Shown: positions 8,934 through 18,046, counted from the first letter of the stretch. The stretch is 64,000 nt of DNA from Blautia pseudococcoides (GCF_001689125.2 NZ_CP015405.2:2335001-2399000); one strand, 5' to 3'. Notes: generated from the letters alone by a model not told the origin. Translations and numbers: made by a program.

Positions 8934-10988
8934 CTATAATTCTTCCAATACCCGGTTTAGTTCCTCTGTTCCCTTCAGTACAAACCGGCTGTCTTTTATG
9001 ATCGGTATCAGACTTCCGTCTTTTTTCACAGCAGTGATCTCCCCCAGCTCCTCATAGGGAATGGTGATATCTGTATGGCATCCGAAATATGCTCTGCCCG
9101 GGTCAATCCTTCTGAGGATAGACACTTCATTATCCCTGGCAATTATCTCTTTTCCGTCAGGATTGTACACCGCCGTATCTTCAGACCAGCTGTAGCAGGT
9201 ATCACCCACCGCAAAATGGGGGCCCATCTTCTCCGCAATGAGGATGGGCAGGATATCTTCGATATGATATTTCTTTGCCATCACATACGCAGTGGTGTTG
9301 GTGCCTATGGCAAATTCCCCCAGGGGCAGCATATCATGGTGGAACAGGATATTTTCTTTCATATAATCCCTGTTCTCCTCCTCCGTGGAAAAATTGCTGC
9401 AAATATAATCTGATACTTTTCCATCCCGAAAAGTCATCTTCAAATCCTTGTAGTACAGGCCGTCCAGATACACGCCCGACACGTGAAGCACGCCGTTCGT
9501 GCCCCCAAGGACCGGGCTTGTGAAAACCTCACCCACAGGAATGTTCACGTCTGCCGCACAATTTTCAAAGTTTGTCTGTTTTTCCGGATTTTCCAGTTCG
9601 TGCAGACGCACAGTCATATCGGTCTGGTTAGACCCTCTGCCTTTTATCCTGACCTTACACCCTTCATCCAGGGCATTGATAAGCTTCTGCTGGATATCCT
9701 GATAAAGACCATAGTCAAGAGTGTTCAGACAAACGGTATCCCGGAATATCTCCTTAAACTGTGGGCCTATTTCACACACCGGATATGCAATTATGGTGAA
9801 ACTGCGCTCTTCCCCCTTGATATAGCGGTTCACGATCTGTCCTGCCTCATTGTCATAATTTACCTGTAGTCTCTGCTGGTGCGGCGTCAGGGAGAAGGCT
9901 TCTTTCTTGCTGACAGGTGTAAAAGGCTTCTCACCGAAGGTCTCGATCACAGCCGGACCTCCGTGGGTATTGGCAAGCTCTTTCACCTGCTCATAGGCCA
10001 CCTGCATGACCCGCAGCTTCCGCTGCACAAATTCCTGGTCCAAATAAAGGGCTGAGTCATCCTTGTGGTCATAATCCAGCTGCTTGTTGGGAATTGCCCC
10101 GTAATAGCCGATCCTGTGGTGCTGTTTTTTATTCACCGCATGAACCGCGCTCCGGTAGATCACAGGCTTTAACCCCATCTCTTCAAACTGGCAGACAGCT
10201 TCCTTTATCATACGCTCAAAGCCAAGCTGATAACGGATATTCACACTGTTCTTTTTGGAGATATCTTTTCTTCCGTTGATGAATCCAATTCTGTAGCCTT
10301 CTGTAAATGTGCGGGCCATGGCCTTTATTTCTTCTTCCGAAAAATCATTCAGGTATTCTGCCATGGAAATCTCGTTCTCCGTCACGTATTCCCCATACTT
10401 ATATAAATACCTTATATCCGTAAGGTCACTTCCGCAGATTATGCGCACAGCAAAATCAAGAGAAGGGTCCACAGCTTCCCGGATTCTTCTCCCAACCATC
10501 TCCTCACTGTAATCACTCACATACCAGTACAGTGTATCTTTTATCTCCTGTGCCGGCACAGTGGGTTCCTCCAGCAGATTATAGATCTGTACATACAGCT
10601 CCATGAGCACCGTCATATCAAAAAGACGGTCCTCATACGCATAGGCCACGATCCCGCGCACCTCCGCTGCCAGAAAGGATAGGAGCCTGCCGTAATCTTC
10701 TGAAAGCATACGCACCGCATAGGCCGGATTTGTATAGGATGTCTCATAGGCACCGGGCAGTATACCTGCGTAAAGCTCCTCATTGTTTTTTTGCAGTTCC
10801 GAAAGGGCGGCATGTTCCAGCCACCCCTCCCTGATCTTCTCGTGAAGGGTCAGCACATAGTTCAGGTATGTAGTCATCTCTTTAAAAAAACCACAAAACC
10901 TCTCCGGCACATCCATGTCCTGCCGCATCTCCCGGATCCTTCCTTTTACCAGTTCAAAACGCTCCTCCAAAAAAGTATCTCTACTCAT
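8934..10988 (-). CDS. M29-type (thermophilic) aminopeptidase with long N-terminal extension
   Basis: A 684-residue cytosolic protein. The C-terminal half (about 330-684) resembles M29 metallo-aminopeptidases: VGEVFTSP and GEFAIGTN would supply the two Glu ligands, GPHFAVGDT the His region, and CHTDITIPYEEL the final His-x-Asp. Classic M29 enzymes have about 410 residues, so the first 270 or so, helical and without recognisable motifs, are extra. The start overlaps the end of the HD-domain gene by 8 bases, indicating translational coupling. Aminopeptidase activity is inferred from the preserved metal ligands. Confidence 0.82.
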   Translation of the reverse strand: MSRDTFLEERFELVKGRIREMRQDMDVPERFCGFFKEMTTYLNYVLTLHEKIREGWLEHAALSELQKNNEELYAGILPGAYETSYTNPAYAVRMLSEDYGRLLSFLAAEVRGIVAYAYEDRLFDMTVLMELYVQIYNLLEEPTVPAQEIKDTLYWYVSDYSEEMVGRRIREAVDPSLDFAVRIICGSDLTDIRYLYKYGEYVTENEISMAEYLNDFSEEEIKAMARTFTEGYRIGFINGRKDISKKNSVNIRYQLGFERMIKEAVCQFEEMGLKPVIYRSAVHAVNKKQHHRIGYYGAIPNKQLDYDHKDDSALYLDQEFVQRKLRVMQVAYEQVKELANTHGGPAVIETFGEKPFTPVSKKEAFSLTPHQQRLQVNYDNEAGQIVNRYIKGEERSFTIIAYPVCEIGPQFKEIFRDTVCLNTLDYGLYQDIQQKLINALDEGCKVRIKGRGSNQTDMTVRLHELENPEKQTNFENCAADVNIPVGEVFTSPVLGGTNGVLHVSGVYLDGLYYKDLKMTFRDGKVSDYICSNFSTEEENRDYMKENILFHHDMLPLGEFAIGTNTTAYVMAKKYHIEDILPILIAEKMGPHFAVGDTCYSWSEDTAVYNPDGKEIIARDNEVSILRRIDPGRAYFGCHTDITIPYEELGEITAVKKDGSLIPIIKDSRFVLKGTEELNRVLEEL

Positions 10989-11571
10989 CTTTCAGGTTTC
11001 CTTTATCCACATTTTTGTCAAGGATCCCGTTCACATATTCCATCAGTTTTTCAGAACCCTGGGCTGTTTTCGCGTTTCTTTTCATGACCTGTGATTTTTT
11101 TATTTCATGCTCTCTCCAGGACTTGCCGTCTGTGGCATCATTGAGCATAAGGGGCTGCACGCAGTCAAGAGAGTGGGCAAATTTTGCCTCCGGAGTCTCA
11201 AATGTCTCAAACTCCTCCCACAAATCCATCATTTTTTCCGCCTGGTCTTTTGGCAGAAGCCCGAAGATGCGGTTCGCCGCCTTGACTTCACGCTCCCGTT
11301 TATCCATATGACCGGCATCGTCATAGGCATAAGTATCCCCTGCATCTATCTCTACAATATCATGGATCAGAACCATAAGCATGGTCCTGGCCACATCTAT
11401 GGTCTCATTGGCATGTTCTGATAAAAGGGCTGCCATCAGCGCCAGATGCCAGGAGTGCTCCGCATCATTCTCCCTGCGGATCCCGTCTGATAAATAGGTC
11501 TGGCGGCGTACAAATTTACTCTTGTCCACCTCCAGCATAAATTCCATTTGTTTTTTCAGTCTATCTTCCAT
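10981..11571 (-). CDS. HD-domain phosphohydrolase (5'-nucleotidase YfbR-like)
   Basis: A 196-residue HD-superfamily protein. The metal-binding residues are visible as DAEHSWHLA (His), LIHDIVEIDAGD (the HD pair) and a later Asp. This arrangement is typical of the YfbR/oxetanocin-A-like group, which removes phosphate from deoxynucleoside monophosphates; the exact substrate cannot be read off. The start at 11571 has AAGGAGGATAAC just upstream. It is translationally coupled to the downstream aminopeptidase. Confidence 0.85.
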   Translation of the reverse strand: MEDRLKKQMEFMLEVDKSKFVRRQTYLSDGIRRENDAEHSWHLALMAALLSEHANETIDVARTMLMVLIHDIVEIDAGDTYAYDDAGHMDKREREVKAANRIFGLLPKDQAEKMMDLWEEFETFETPEAKFAHSLDCVQPLMLNDATDGKSWREHEIKKSQVMKRNAKTAQGSEKLMEYVNGILDKNVDKGNLKDE

Positions 11572-11635
11572 GTTATCCTCCTTATGAGATGTTACGGTCC
11601 ACAGCCCTGCAAAAACGCAGTTCTGTGATCAACAA

Positions 11636-11956
11636 CTATGAGATTCCTACCAGAAAAAGTGCGATCCAAATGACCATCAGCACACCATTGGCCACAGAGC
11701 CAACCTTGCTGTAAAGAAATGCACGATTCTGTTCGGAAAAACTTTTCAGTCCCAGAACAAACCCAAATACTGACAAACCGAGAGCCAGGATTCCAAGTGC
11801 TCCCAGATACATGCCTCCCTGTCCGTTCAGTGCAAGGGCACAGACGGCTGCTCCCAAAAACAGCAGGCCGGACACCAGCGCCAGGATAGAGGATTCCACT
11901 CCACCTCTGGTATGTCTTTTTTTCGTAAATGAATATTTATAGCGTTTCTTTGCCAT
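11636..11956 (-). CDS. Small three-helix membrane protein, function unknown
   Basis: A 106-residue protein starting MAKKRYKYSF, chosen because AGGAGGAAACAGC directly precedes this ATG. A basic N-terminus (about 1-20) is followed by three hydrophobic segments around residues 22-42, 48-67 and 84-105. Similar proteins of about 100 residues with a KRYKYSFTKK-like start are common in Lachnospiraceae and have no known job. Its start lies inside the 3' end of the vanZ-like gene (20-base overlap), so the two are coupled. Confidence 0.8.
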   Translation of the reverse strand: MAKKRYKYSFTKKRHTRGGVESSILALVSGLLFLGAAVCALALNGQGGMYLGALGILALGLSVFGFVLGLKSFSEQNRAFLYSKVGSVANGVLMVIWIALFLVGIS

Positions 11957-12425
11957 GCTGTTTCCTCCTGTTTTTTCTATATATAAAATGGCTGACAGCA
12001 AAAAGAATATATCCAAATGCCGCGCCAGTTGTATTCAAAATCATATCATCCACATCAAAGCATCCCAGCTTAGTGATAAGCTGTATGGTTTCCACGCAAA
12101 GGCTCAGTGCAAAACCGGAAAAAGTGATAAAAAAGAATCCCCTTGCATTTCTGCATATGATGGGAAGGATCAGGCCAAAAGGAACAAAACCTATTACATT
12201 ACCAAACAGATTAGATACCACTGCAAAAACTCCAAGCTGCTCTTTGTATATCCAAAATCTTCTAATTTCCTGAAATGGAGTCAGGTTGTAGTGGTATTCC
12301 CTCTGGGCAAACTCCACACCGCTGAACCGCTCCGCGAAAAACAGGAAATAAATAAGCGCAAGTATATAAATCAGGAACAAAACAGTTCCTGCCGCTTTAA
12401 TTTTCCTTTTTGTTTTATTTTTCAA
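11937..12425 (-). CDS. VanZ-family membrane protein
   Basis: A 162-residue protein with about four hydrophobic segments and the VanZ-family pattern, including NLFGNVIGFVPFG and ETIQLITKLGCFDVDDMILNT. VanZ relatives are small integral membrane proteins; one member gives low-level teicoplanin resistance, but most have unknown roles and resistance should not be assumed. The start codon is TTG at 12425, with AGGAG nine bases upstream. It overlaps the following small membrane gene. Confidence 0.88.
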   Translation of the reverse strand: MKNKTKRKIKAAGTVLFLIYILALIYFLFFAERFSGVEFAQREYHYNLTPFQEIRRFWIYKEQLGVFAVVSNLFGNVIGFVPFGLILPIICRNARGFFFITFSGFALSLCVETIQLITKLGCFDVDDMILNTTGAAFGYILFAVSHFIYRKNRRKQHGKETL

Positions 12426-12463
12426 TGTTCTAAACTCCTATTGCATAGTCTCTCCTATGTATG

Positions 12464-12495
12464 AAGAAGAGGGCCGCCTAAAACGCCCTCTTCTT
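12464..12495. terminator. Terminator between the 50-residue gene and vanZ
   Basis: AAGAAGAGGGC (12464-12474) pairs with GCCCTCTTCTT (12485-12495) around a short loop. T-rich sequence lies on both sides, so it may work in both directions. Confidence 0.65.
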
Positions 12496-12558
12496 TATTC
12501 TTGACAACAGAAAGTCTGTTCATCGCCCTTTCTATTGTTCTGGTGTTATTCTGTCCGG

Positions 12559-12711
12559 CTAGAATGTGATTTCACTTCTCTTTTTTAAAAGTCTGGTTCC
12601 GTTTATAATAAGCATAACTCCGCTAACAATACTTGTAACCATAACGACGATTCCCAGTACCAGAGAGGTAACTCCGGCACATGACATAGTCTTGTAAATC
12701 TTTTCGTTCAT
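12559..12711 (-). CDS. 50-residue single-span membrane peptide downstream of pyrE
   Basis: Starts MNEKIYKTMSCAG at 12711 with GGAAGG upstream and ends at a TAG at 12559. A hydrophobic stretch (about residues 11-38) is followed by a basic tail RLLKKRSEITF. It lies 42 bases after pyrE on the same strand and ahead of a terminator, so it may be read as the tail of the pyrimidine transcript. It has no recognisable family. The open frame, ribosome site and membrane-protein pattern are the only support. Confidence 0.6.
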   Translation of the reverse strand: MNEKIYKTMSCAGVTSLVLGIVVMVTSIVSGVMLIINGTRLLKKRSEITF

Positions 12712-12753
12712 CCAGCACACTTCCTTCCGTCCCGACAAAATCTGATGATTGTC

Positions 12754-13431
12754 TTATTCTTTTACGCCATATTTCTCATAATATGCATCAATGGCCGCTT
12801 TCATCTTATCATCAATGATAACGTTTCCTTTGTATTCTTTGTTGTACAGGTGCTCCACAACCTCCTCCATAGTTACAATGGCAGTTGTTGCAAGGCCGTA
12901 CTTTTCTTCTATCTCTTTGAGTGCGCTCTTCTCGCCCTGTCCCCGCTCCATGCGGTCCACAGAAACCACAAGGCCGATGGGGCTTACATCACCCTGTGCC
13001 CGGATAATGGGAAGTGTCTCAGCAATGGAGGTTCCTGCGGTTGTCACGTCCTCGATGATGACCACCTTATCGCCGTCTGTAATGGGACTTCCCAGAAGGA
13101 TCCCCTTGTCCCCATGGTCCTTAACTTCCTTCCTGTTGGAACAGTAACGAATATCCTTACCGTAAAACTCACTGATCGCCATGGTCGCAGCCACTGTCAG
13201 CGGTATTCCTTTGTAGGCCGGTCCGAACAGTACATCAAAGTCAAATCCGAACTTGTCCGCAATGGCTCTGGCATAGTATTCTCCCAGCTTGCGAAGCTGT
13301 GCTCCTGTTCTATAAAATCCGGTGTTTACGAAAAACGGGGTATTCCGTCCGCTCTTTGTGACGAAGTCTCCGAATTTCAGCACCTGGCAGTCCACCATAA
13401 ATTCAATAAATTCCTGTTTGTACGCTTCCAT
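12754..13431 (-). CDS. pyrE: Orotate phosphoribosyltransferase
   Basis: Joins orotate to PRPP to give OMP, the fifth step of pyrimidine synthesis. The 225 residues carry the PRPP-binding signature VVIIEDVTTAGTSI and the upstream GPAYKGIPL loop. It is last of the pyrC-pyrF-pyrK-pyrD-pyrE row, about 30 bases after pyrD. Confidence 0.96.
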   Translation of the reverse strand: MEAYKQEFIEFMVDCQVLKFGDFVTKSGRNTPFFVNTGFYRTGAQLRKLGEYYARAIADKFGFDFDVLFGPAYKGIPLTVAATMAISEFYGKDIRYCSNRKEVKDHGDKGILLGSPITDGDKVVIIEDVTTAGTSIAETLPIIRAQGDVSPIGLVVSVDRMERGQGEKSALKEIEEKYGLATTAIVTMEEVVEHLYNKEYKGNVIIDDKMKAAIDAYYEKYGVKE

Positions 13432-13460
13432 CGAATTTCCTCCTAGTTTTCTCTTCCCGT

Positions 13461-14366
13461 TTATTCTACCACACCTATCAGGGATTGAATATCCTCAATT
13501 TTATTTTTCTTCATATACGCTTCAATCCCCTGCACAGTCTCCACCGTTGCATATGGGTTGGTGAAGTTGGCAGTTCCTATGGACACGGCTGTGGCACCGG
13601 CCAAGATGAATTCCAGGGCATCCTCCGCATTACAGATACCGCCCATACCGATAATGGGCAGCTTCACCGCGCGGGCTACCTGATAGACCATGCGGACAGC
13701 AACTGGTTTTAAACAAGGTCCCGACATACCTCCGGTTTTGTTTGCCAGAGCGAAGGTTCTCTTATTGATATCTATCTTCATGCCTGTCAGGGTATTGATC
13801 AGGGAAAGCACATCCGCGCCGCCTGCCTGGGCTGCTCTTGCCATCTCCGTAATATCCGTAACATTCGGGCTAAGCTTCATGATGATGGGCTGTTTGGCGT
13901 ATTTCTTAACTTCTCTTGTGATAGCCTCCACTGCTTTGGGATCCTGTCCGAACGCAATGCCGCCCTCTTTTACATTAGGACAGGAAATATTGATCTCCAG
14001 CATATCCACTTCTTCATCAGCCAGACGCTCCACTACTTCACAGTATTCCTCTGTGCTCTTGCCGCATACATTGACAATGATTTTTGTATCATATTTTTTC
14101 AGAAAGGGAATGTCTCTCTGGCAGAATACATCAATCCCGGGATTCTGCAGTCCAATGGCGTTTAACATTCCGCAGGAAGTCTCCGCAATACGCGGTGTGG
14201 GGTTTCCGGGCCAGGGCACACTGGCAACGCCTTTTGTCACAACAGCGCCCAGACGGCTCAGTTCTACAAACTCACTGTATTCCGCCCCGGAACCAAAAGT
14301 TCCGGATGCTGTCATAACCGGATTTTTCAGTTCCACACCGGCCAGATTTACTTTTGTATTCATCAA
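13461..14366 (-). CDS. pyrD: Dihydroorotate dehydrogenase, class 1B catalytic subunit
   Basis: Oxidises dihydroorotate to orotate using FMN; electrons pass through the PyrK partner to NAD. The 301 residues show the class 1 active-site loop INISCPNVKEGG with catalytic Cys, KLSPNVTDI and GMGGICNAEDALEF for FMN-phosphate binding. The start overlaps the pyrK stop by 4 bases (ATGA), which fits the two-subunit enzyme. Confidence 0.96.
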   Translation of the reverse strand: MMNTKVNLAGVELKNPVMTASGTFGSGAEYSEFVELSRLGAVVTKGVASVPWPGNPTPRIAETSCGMLNAIGLQNPGIDVFCQRDIPFLKKYDTKIIVNVCGKSTEEYCEVVERLADEEVDMLEINISCPNVKEGGIAFGQDPKAVEAITREVKKYAKQPIIMKLSPNVTDITEMARAAQAGGADVLSLINTLTGMKIDINKRTFALANKTGGMSGPCLKPVAVRMVYQVARAVKLPIIGMGGICNAEDALEFILAGATAVSIGTANFTNPYATVETVQGIEAYMKKNKIEDIQSLIGVVE

Positions 14367-15139
14367 AGCTCTACCTCCGTGCTCAAAAATACCGGGCCAT
14401 CCTTGCAGATTCGTTTATTATGCACATGGGAATGCCCGTCCACTTCCTTTGACTGACAGACACATGCCAGGCAGGCACCGATTCCACATGCCATCTTCTC
14501 TTCAAGAGAAATGTAGCATGTTATATTCTTCTCATCCGCATAAGCCTTTAGCGCCCGCAGCATGGGAGTGGGGCCGCAGGCAAGGATAACGTCCGGTTCT
14601 ATTTTGTTCTCACGGATCGCATCCATGACATTTCCCTTGGTGCCCACGCTTCCATCCTCTGTAGCAATAAAAAGCCTGCCCGCTGCCTCCAGTTCTTTCT
14701 CAAGAAAGAGGTCCGCATTCCGGTAACCGGATATAATGGTAACGTCCGCCTCCGCCTCCTTTGCTGTCTGCAGCATAGGAGGCACACCGATACCCCCGCC
14801 TATCATAAGCACATGTTTACCCTTGATCTCTTCCATAGGAAAACCGTTTCCCAGAGGGCCAAGGATATCCAGGGTGTCGCCTGCACAGGCATTTGAAAAC
14901 TCTTCTGTCCCCTTTCCCACGGCTCTGTATACGATCCTTAGGCTTCCCGCCTCCCTGTCTATTTCACACAGACTGATGGGGCGGGGGAGCATCCTGCTTT
15001 TGTCATTGCTGTAGATTGAGATAAACTGTCCCGGTACGGAAACTGCGGCAATCTCATCAGCCGCAAGCCACATACTGTACACACCTTCTGCCAGCTTTTC
15101 CTGTTTTAACACTGTACTTGTTATCTTTGCTTTTGCCAT
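14363..15139 (-). CDS. pyrK: Dihydroorotate dehydrogenase electron-transfer subunit
   Basis: FAD and [2Fe-2S] subunit that carries electrons from PyrD to NAD. In 258 residues a ferredoxin-reductase-like fold is visible: MLPRPISLCEI binds FAD, GGGIGVPPML the nucleotide, and the C-terminal cluster CGIGACLACVC plus a later Cys in RICKDGPVF bind iron-sulfur. It sits 10 bases after pyrF and overlaps pyrD. Confidence 0.95.
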   Translation of the reverse strand: MAKAKITSTVLKQEKLAEGVYSMWLAADEIAAVSVPGQFISIYSNDKSRMLPRPISLCEIDREAGSLRIVYRAVGKGTEEFSNACAGDTLDILGPLGNGFPMEEIKGKHVLMIGGGIGVPPMLQTAKEAEADVTIISGYRNADLFLEKELEAAGRLFIATEDGSVGTKGNVMDAIRENKIEPDVILACGPTPMLRALKAYADEKNITCYISLEEKMACGIGACLACVCQSKEVDGHSHVHNKRICKDGPVFLSTEVEL

Positions 15140-15149
15140 GGTCCTCTCC

Positions 15150-16079
15150 TTATTTTGCAGCCTGCAGGGCGCCGTCGATATCTGCGATCATATCTTCCAC
15201 TGCCTTGCGGGAAGCATCTGCAAAGTCAGCCTCGCCCATCTTTGCATATTTTTCCTGCTTGTAGGCAGCTATAATGCCACGGGATGAATTGACGATAGCT
15301 CCCAGACCGTCTTCATTAAAGAAGTGCACCAGATCTTTTCCCTGTCCGCCCTGCGCACCGTATCCCGGTACCAGAATATAGGCTTTCGGCATAATGCGGC
15401 GGAGGATTTTTCCCATCTCCGGATAAGTGGCACCTACCACAGCGCCGATATAGCTGTAGGTGTCACCCATGCATTCCTGTCCCCACTCTGCCACTTTCTG
15501 GCCGACCAGTTCGTAGAGAGGCCTTCCGTTTACAAGCTGATCCTGGAACTCACCGCTGGAAGGATTGGAGGTCTTCACCAGAATGAAAAGGCCCTTTTTC
15601 TCTTTCTTACACACATCAATGAATGGGTTCACCCCATCGGAACCCAGATAAGGATTCACTGTCACAAAATCTTCGTCAAACCCGGCATATTCCTTGCTGC
15701 CCACCTGTACTTTGCCGATATGTCCGGCAGCGTAAGCCGCAGAAGTGGAACCGATATCACCGCGTTTGATATCTCCGATGACCACCAGGTCTTTTTCCTT
15801 ACAGTAATCCACTGTCTTTTTGAAAGCCATAAGGCCCGGAATGCCAAACTGTTCATACATGGCGATCTGTGGTTTTACTGCAGGGATCAGATCATAAGTG
15901 GCATCCACAATTTCCTTGTTGAACTGCCAGATCGCTTCGGCTGCACCTTCCAGCGTCTCACCGCACGCTTTGAATGCTGCCTCCTGGATGTGTTTAGGAA
16001 TATAATTAAGCATAGGATCCAGACCCACCACAATAGGTGCGTGGGTCTTTCTGATTTTCTCTGTAAGTTTATTTATCAT
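15150..16079 (-). CDS. pyrF: Orotidine 5'-phosphate decarboxylase (long, type 2 form)
   Basis: Final step of UMP synthesis. At 309 residues it belongs to the longer type 2 group rather than the 230-240-residue E. coli/Bacillus form. The active-site Asp-Lys-Asp cluster is in GDIKRGDIGSTSAAYA; an N-terminal VGLDPML and a C-terminal YGAQGGQGKD phosphate loop follow the family pattern. It lies 38 bases after pyrC. Confidence 0.95.
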   Translation of the reverse strand: MINKLTEKIRKTHAPIVVGLDPMLNYIPKHIQEAAFKACGETLEGAAEAIWQFNKEIVDATYDLIPAVKPQIAMYEQFGIPGLMAFKKTVDYCKEKDLVVIGDIKRGDIGSTSAAYAAGHIGKVQVGSKEYAGFDEDFVTVNPYLGSDGVNPFIDVCKKEKKGLFILVKTSNPSSGEFQDQLVNGRPLYELVGQKVAEWGQECMGDTYSYIGAVVGATYPEMGKILRRIMPKAYILVPGYGAQGGQGKDLVHFFNEDGLGAIVNSSRGIIAAYKQEKYAKMGEADFADASRKAVEDMIADIDGALQAAK

Positions 16080-16117
16080 GGTTTTTCCTCCGTATTTCTC
16101 TTATGGATAATTCTTTG

Positions 16118-17413
16118 TCATCTGGTCATACCATCCTGGATATAGGCGATCTTACCGTTACAGATCGTGGCTTTTACCAGACCTTTGACCCTGCGTCCGT
16201 GGAATGGGGTGTTCTTTCCTTTTGACAGAAATGTCATAGAGTCTATGACATATTCCGCATCCGGGTCGATGATGGTCACATCCGCCGCTTTTCCCTCTTC
16301 CAGGGAACCTCTGTCCAGACCAATGATCTTGGCCGGGTTGTAGCTCATTTTCTCAGCCATCTGCATAGGGGTCAGGATCCCTTTGTCCACCAGTTCTGTG
16401 ATCGTAAGGGCAACGGATGTCTCCAGCCCTACAATACCAAACGGTGCTCTGGTGATAGGCATGGTTTTCTCCTCGCGGCTGTGGGGCGCATGGTCTGTGC
16501 TGATCACGTCCATGATATCATTCTTCAGACCGCAGATCAGTGCATCCCTGTCCTCTTTGGTGCGCAGGGGCGGGTTCATTTTATAGTTGGCATCATTGGG
16601 GTCCACATCGTCAGAGGTCAGTGTAAAATGGTGCGGGCAGACCTCACCTGTCACTTTGATCCCCTCTTTTTTTGCAAGTTCTACCATGCGGACGCTCTCC
16701 TTGGTGGAGCAGTGGCACAGATGGAGCTTTGCCCCTGTCTCTTTTGCCAGAATGATATCTCTTGCCGCAATGATGTCCTCCACCGCATTGCTGATTCCCG
16801 GCAGTCCCATCTTTCTGGAATGCTCGTCCTCATTGACGCAGCCTTTCCCCACAATATTCCGGTCCTCACAGTGGGCAAACACCGGGACATCGTATTTCGC
16901 TGCGATCCCCATTGCGTTCTTATATAATCTGGCATTCATAACGGACTTGCCGTCCTCGCTGATGGCAGGCACTCCCTGCTCGATCATCTCCTCAATATCC
17001 GCCAGTTCTTCACCGGCCTGGCCTTTTGTTATGGCACCGATCTGCATCACATGGATGGGTGACAATTCCTTCGCTTTATTCTGCACATATTTCACACGGT
17101 CCGCACTGTCGATGACCGGCTTGGTGTTGGGCATGGCAAGAATGGTGGTAAATCCGCCCCTGGCCGCTGCCTTGGATCCGGATACAATATCTTCTTTATA
17201 TGTCAGCCCCGGGTCACGCAGATGTACATGCAGGTCAATGAGACCGGGCATCACATAACAGCCCGAAGCATCAATGACCTTATCTGTCTTGTCCTTGGGC
17301 TTTAAGCCCTTGCCTGTCTTTTTAACCTTGCCGCCCTCTATATAGAGGTCGCTTATCTCGTCTGTTTTTGTTGCCGGATCGATGATACGTCCGTTCCTGA
17401 TCAAAATATTCAT
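16118..17413 (-). CDS. pyrC: Dihydroorotase (class I)
   Basis: Closes carbamoyl-aspartate to dihydroorotate. The protein has 431 residues; I start it at MNILIRNGR (17413) because CGGAGGAAGAATTT immediately precedes this ATG, although the frame is open for 22 more codons. Zinc-binding DLHVHLRDPG, the bridging region, HLCHCST and the catalytic STDHAPH are present. It heads the pyrimidine row. No pyrB, pyrI or carbamoyl-phosphate synthetase gene is in the window. Confidence 0.95.
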   Translation of the reverse strand: MNILIRNGRIIDPATKTDEISDLYIEGGKVKKTGKGLKPKDKTDKVIDASGCYVMPGLIDLHVHLRDPGLTYKEDIVSGSKAAARGGFTTILAMPNTKPVIDSADRVKYVQNKAKELSPIHVMQIGAITKGQAGEELADIEEMIEQGVPAISEDGKSVMNARLYKNAMGIAAKYDVPVFAHCEDRNIVGKGCVNEDEHSRKMGLPGISNAVEDIIAARDIILAKETGAKLHLCHCSTKESVRMVELAKKEGIKVTGEVCPHHFTLTSDDVDPNDANYKMNPPLRTKEDRDALICGLKNDIMDVISTDHAPHSREEKTMPITRAPFGIVGLETSVALTITELVDKGILTPMQMAEKMSYNPAKIIGLDRGSLEEGKAADVTIIDPDAEYVIDSMTFLSKGKNTPFHGRRVKGLVKATICNGKIAYIQDGMTR

Positions 17414-17450
17414 AAATTCTTCCTCCGGGACTTTACATCTTTTGATTTTA

Positions 17451-17480
17451 ATAGTAACATACACAATTTCTTTCGTCAAT
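17451..17480 (-). promoter_or_regulatory. Promoter of the pyr operon
   Basis: On the minus strand TTGACG (17475-17480) and TACTAT (17451-17456) are 18 bases apart. The leader to pyrC would be only about 30 bases, too short for a PyrR-type attenuator, and none is seen. Confidence 0.6.
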
Positions 17481-17493
17481 TATACATTTTTAC

Positions 17494-17522
17494 TTGACTT
17501 TTTTTCGATTTGCGAATATACT
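17494..17522 (+). promoter_or_regulatory. Promoter of the cold-shock gene
   Basis: TTGACT (17494-17499), a 17-base spacer, then TATACT (17517-17522). Transcription would begin near 17529, giving a leader of about 220 bases before the ATG at 17751. It diverges from the pyr promoter. Confidence 0.7.
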
Positions 17523-17594
17523 GAATTTGTTAAAGGAATATTGGATATAAATAATTGAAAGTGCATTTAATAAGCTTCCGGTTATCGTGATGTT

Positions 17595-17654
17595 AAGCGG
17601 TTTTTAGAGATTGTATTATTTTCTTATTTATAATACCCTCTCTAAAGACCGCTT
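17595..17654 (+). promoter_or_regulatory. Large hairpin in the cold-shock gene leader
   Basis: AAGCGGTTTTTAGAGA (17595-17610) pairs with TCTCTAAAGACCGCTT (17639-17654) over 16 bp with one G-U. An inner stem GTATTAT/ATAATAC extends it. ATTTTT follows at once, so it could act as a leader terminator or as a temperature- or protein-responsive switch. Long structured leaders are known for csp mRNAs in other bacteria; the mechanism here is inferred. Confidence 0.6.
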
Positions 17655-17750
17655 ATTTTTCATAAATAATGGGAACTTTCCACGAAGCGTACTTCCTGTT
17701 TTCTTTATCCAATCCTAATTTTTATTTTTTTATTTTATGGAGGTAACACT

Positions 17751-17951
17751 ATGAACAAGGGAACTGTAAAATGGTTTAATGCAGAAAAAGGCTACGGATT
17801 CATCACAGGTGAAGACGGACAGGATGTATTCGTACACTTCTCCGCTATCAATGGAGATGGTTTTAAATCCCTGGAAGAAGGACAGGCTGTATCTTATGAT
17901 TTAACTGAAGGCGCTCGTGGAATGCAGGCAGCTAACGTAGAAAAATTATAA
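17751..17951 (+). CDS. Cold-shock protein (CspA family)
   Basis: A 66-residue single-stranded nucleic-acid-binding protein (RNA chaperone) of one OB-fold. RNP1 KGYGFI and RNP2 VFVHF are both present. TGGAGGTAACACT precedes the ATG. It is monocistronic, with its own promoter, a structured leader and a strong terminator. Its expression is likely post-transcriptionally controlled through the leader. Confidence 0.96.
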   Translation: MNKGTVKWFNAEKGYGFITGEDGQDVFVHFSAINGDGFKSLEEGQAVSYDLTEGARGMQAANVEKL

Positions 17952-17970
17952 TTTCCGGATAAACTGTACG

Positions 17971-18012
17971 AAAAAAGCGGCTGGACAGAAGATTCTGTCC
18001 AGCCGCTTTTTG
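17971..18012. terminator. Bidirectional terminator after the cold-shock gene
   Basis: AAAAGCGGCTGGACAGAA pairs with TTCTGTCCAGCCGCTTTT around a very short loop, with T-runs on both strands. It serves csp on the plus strand and the diguanylate cyclase on the minus strand. Confidence 0.85.
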
Positions 18013-18046
18013 TTGTTAAGGAAAGCTCTGCCGGCTTCCCCTATTT

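Noticed and set aside
11937..12425. Glycopeptide resistance gene
   Set aside because: It is only a VanZ-fold protein without any van cluster; most family members have no shown resistance role.
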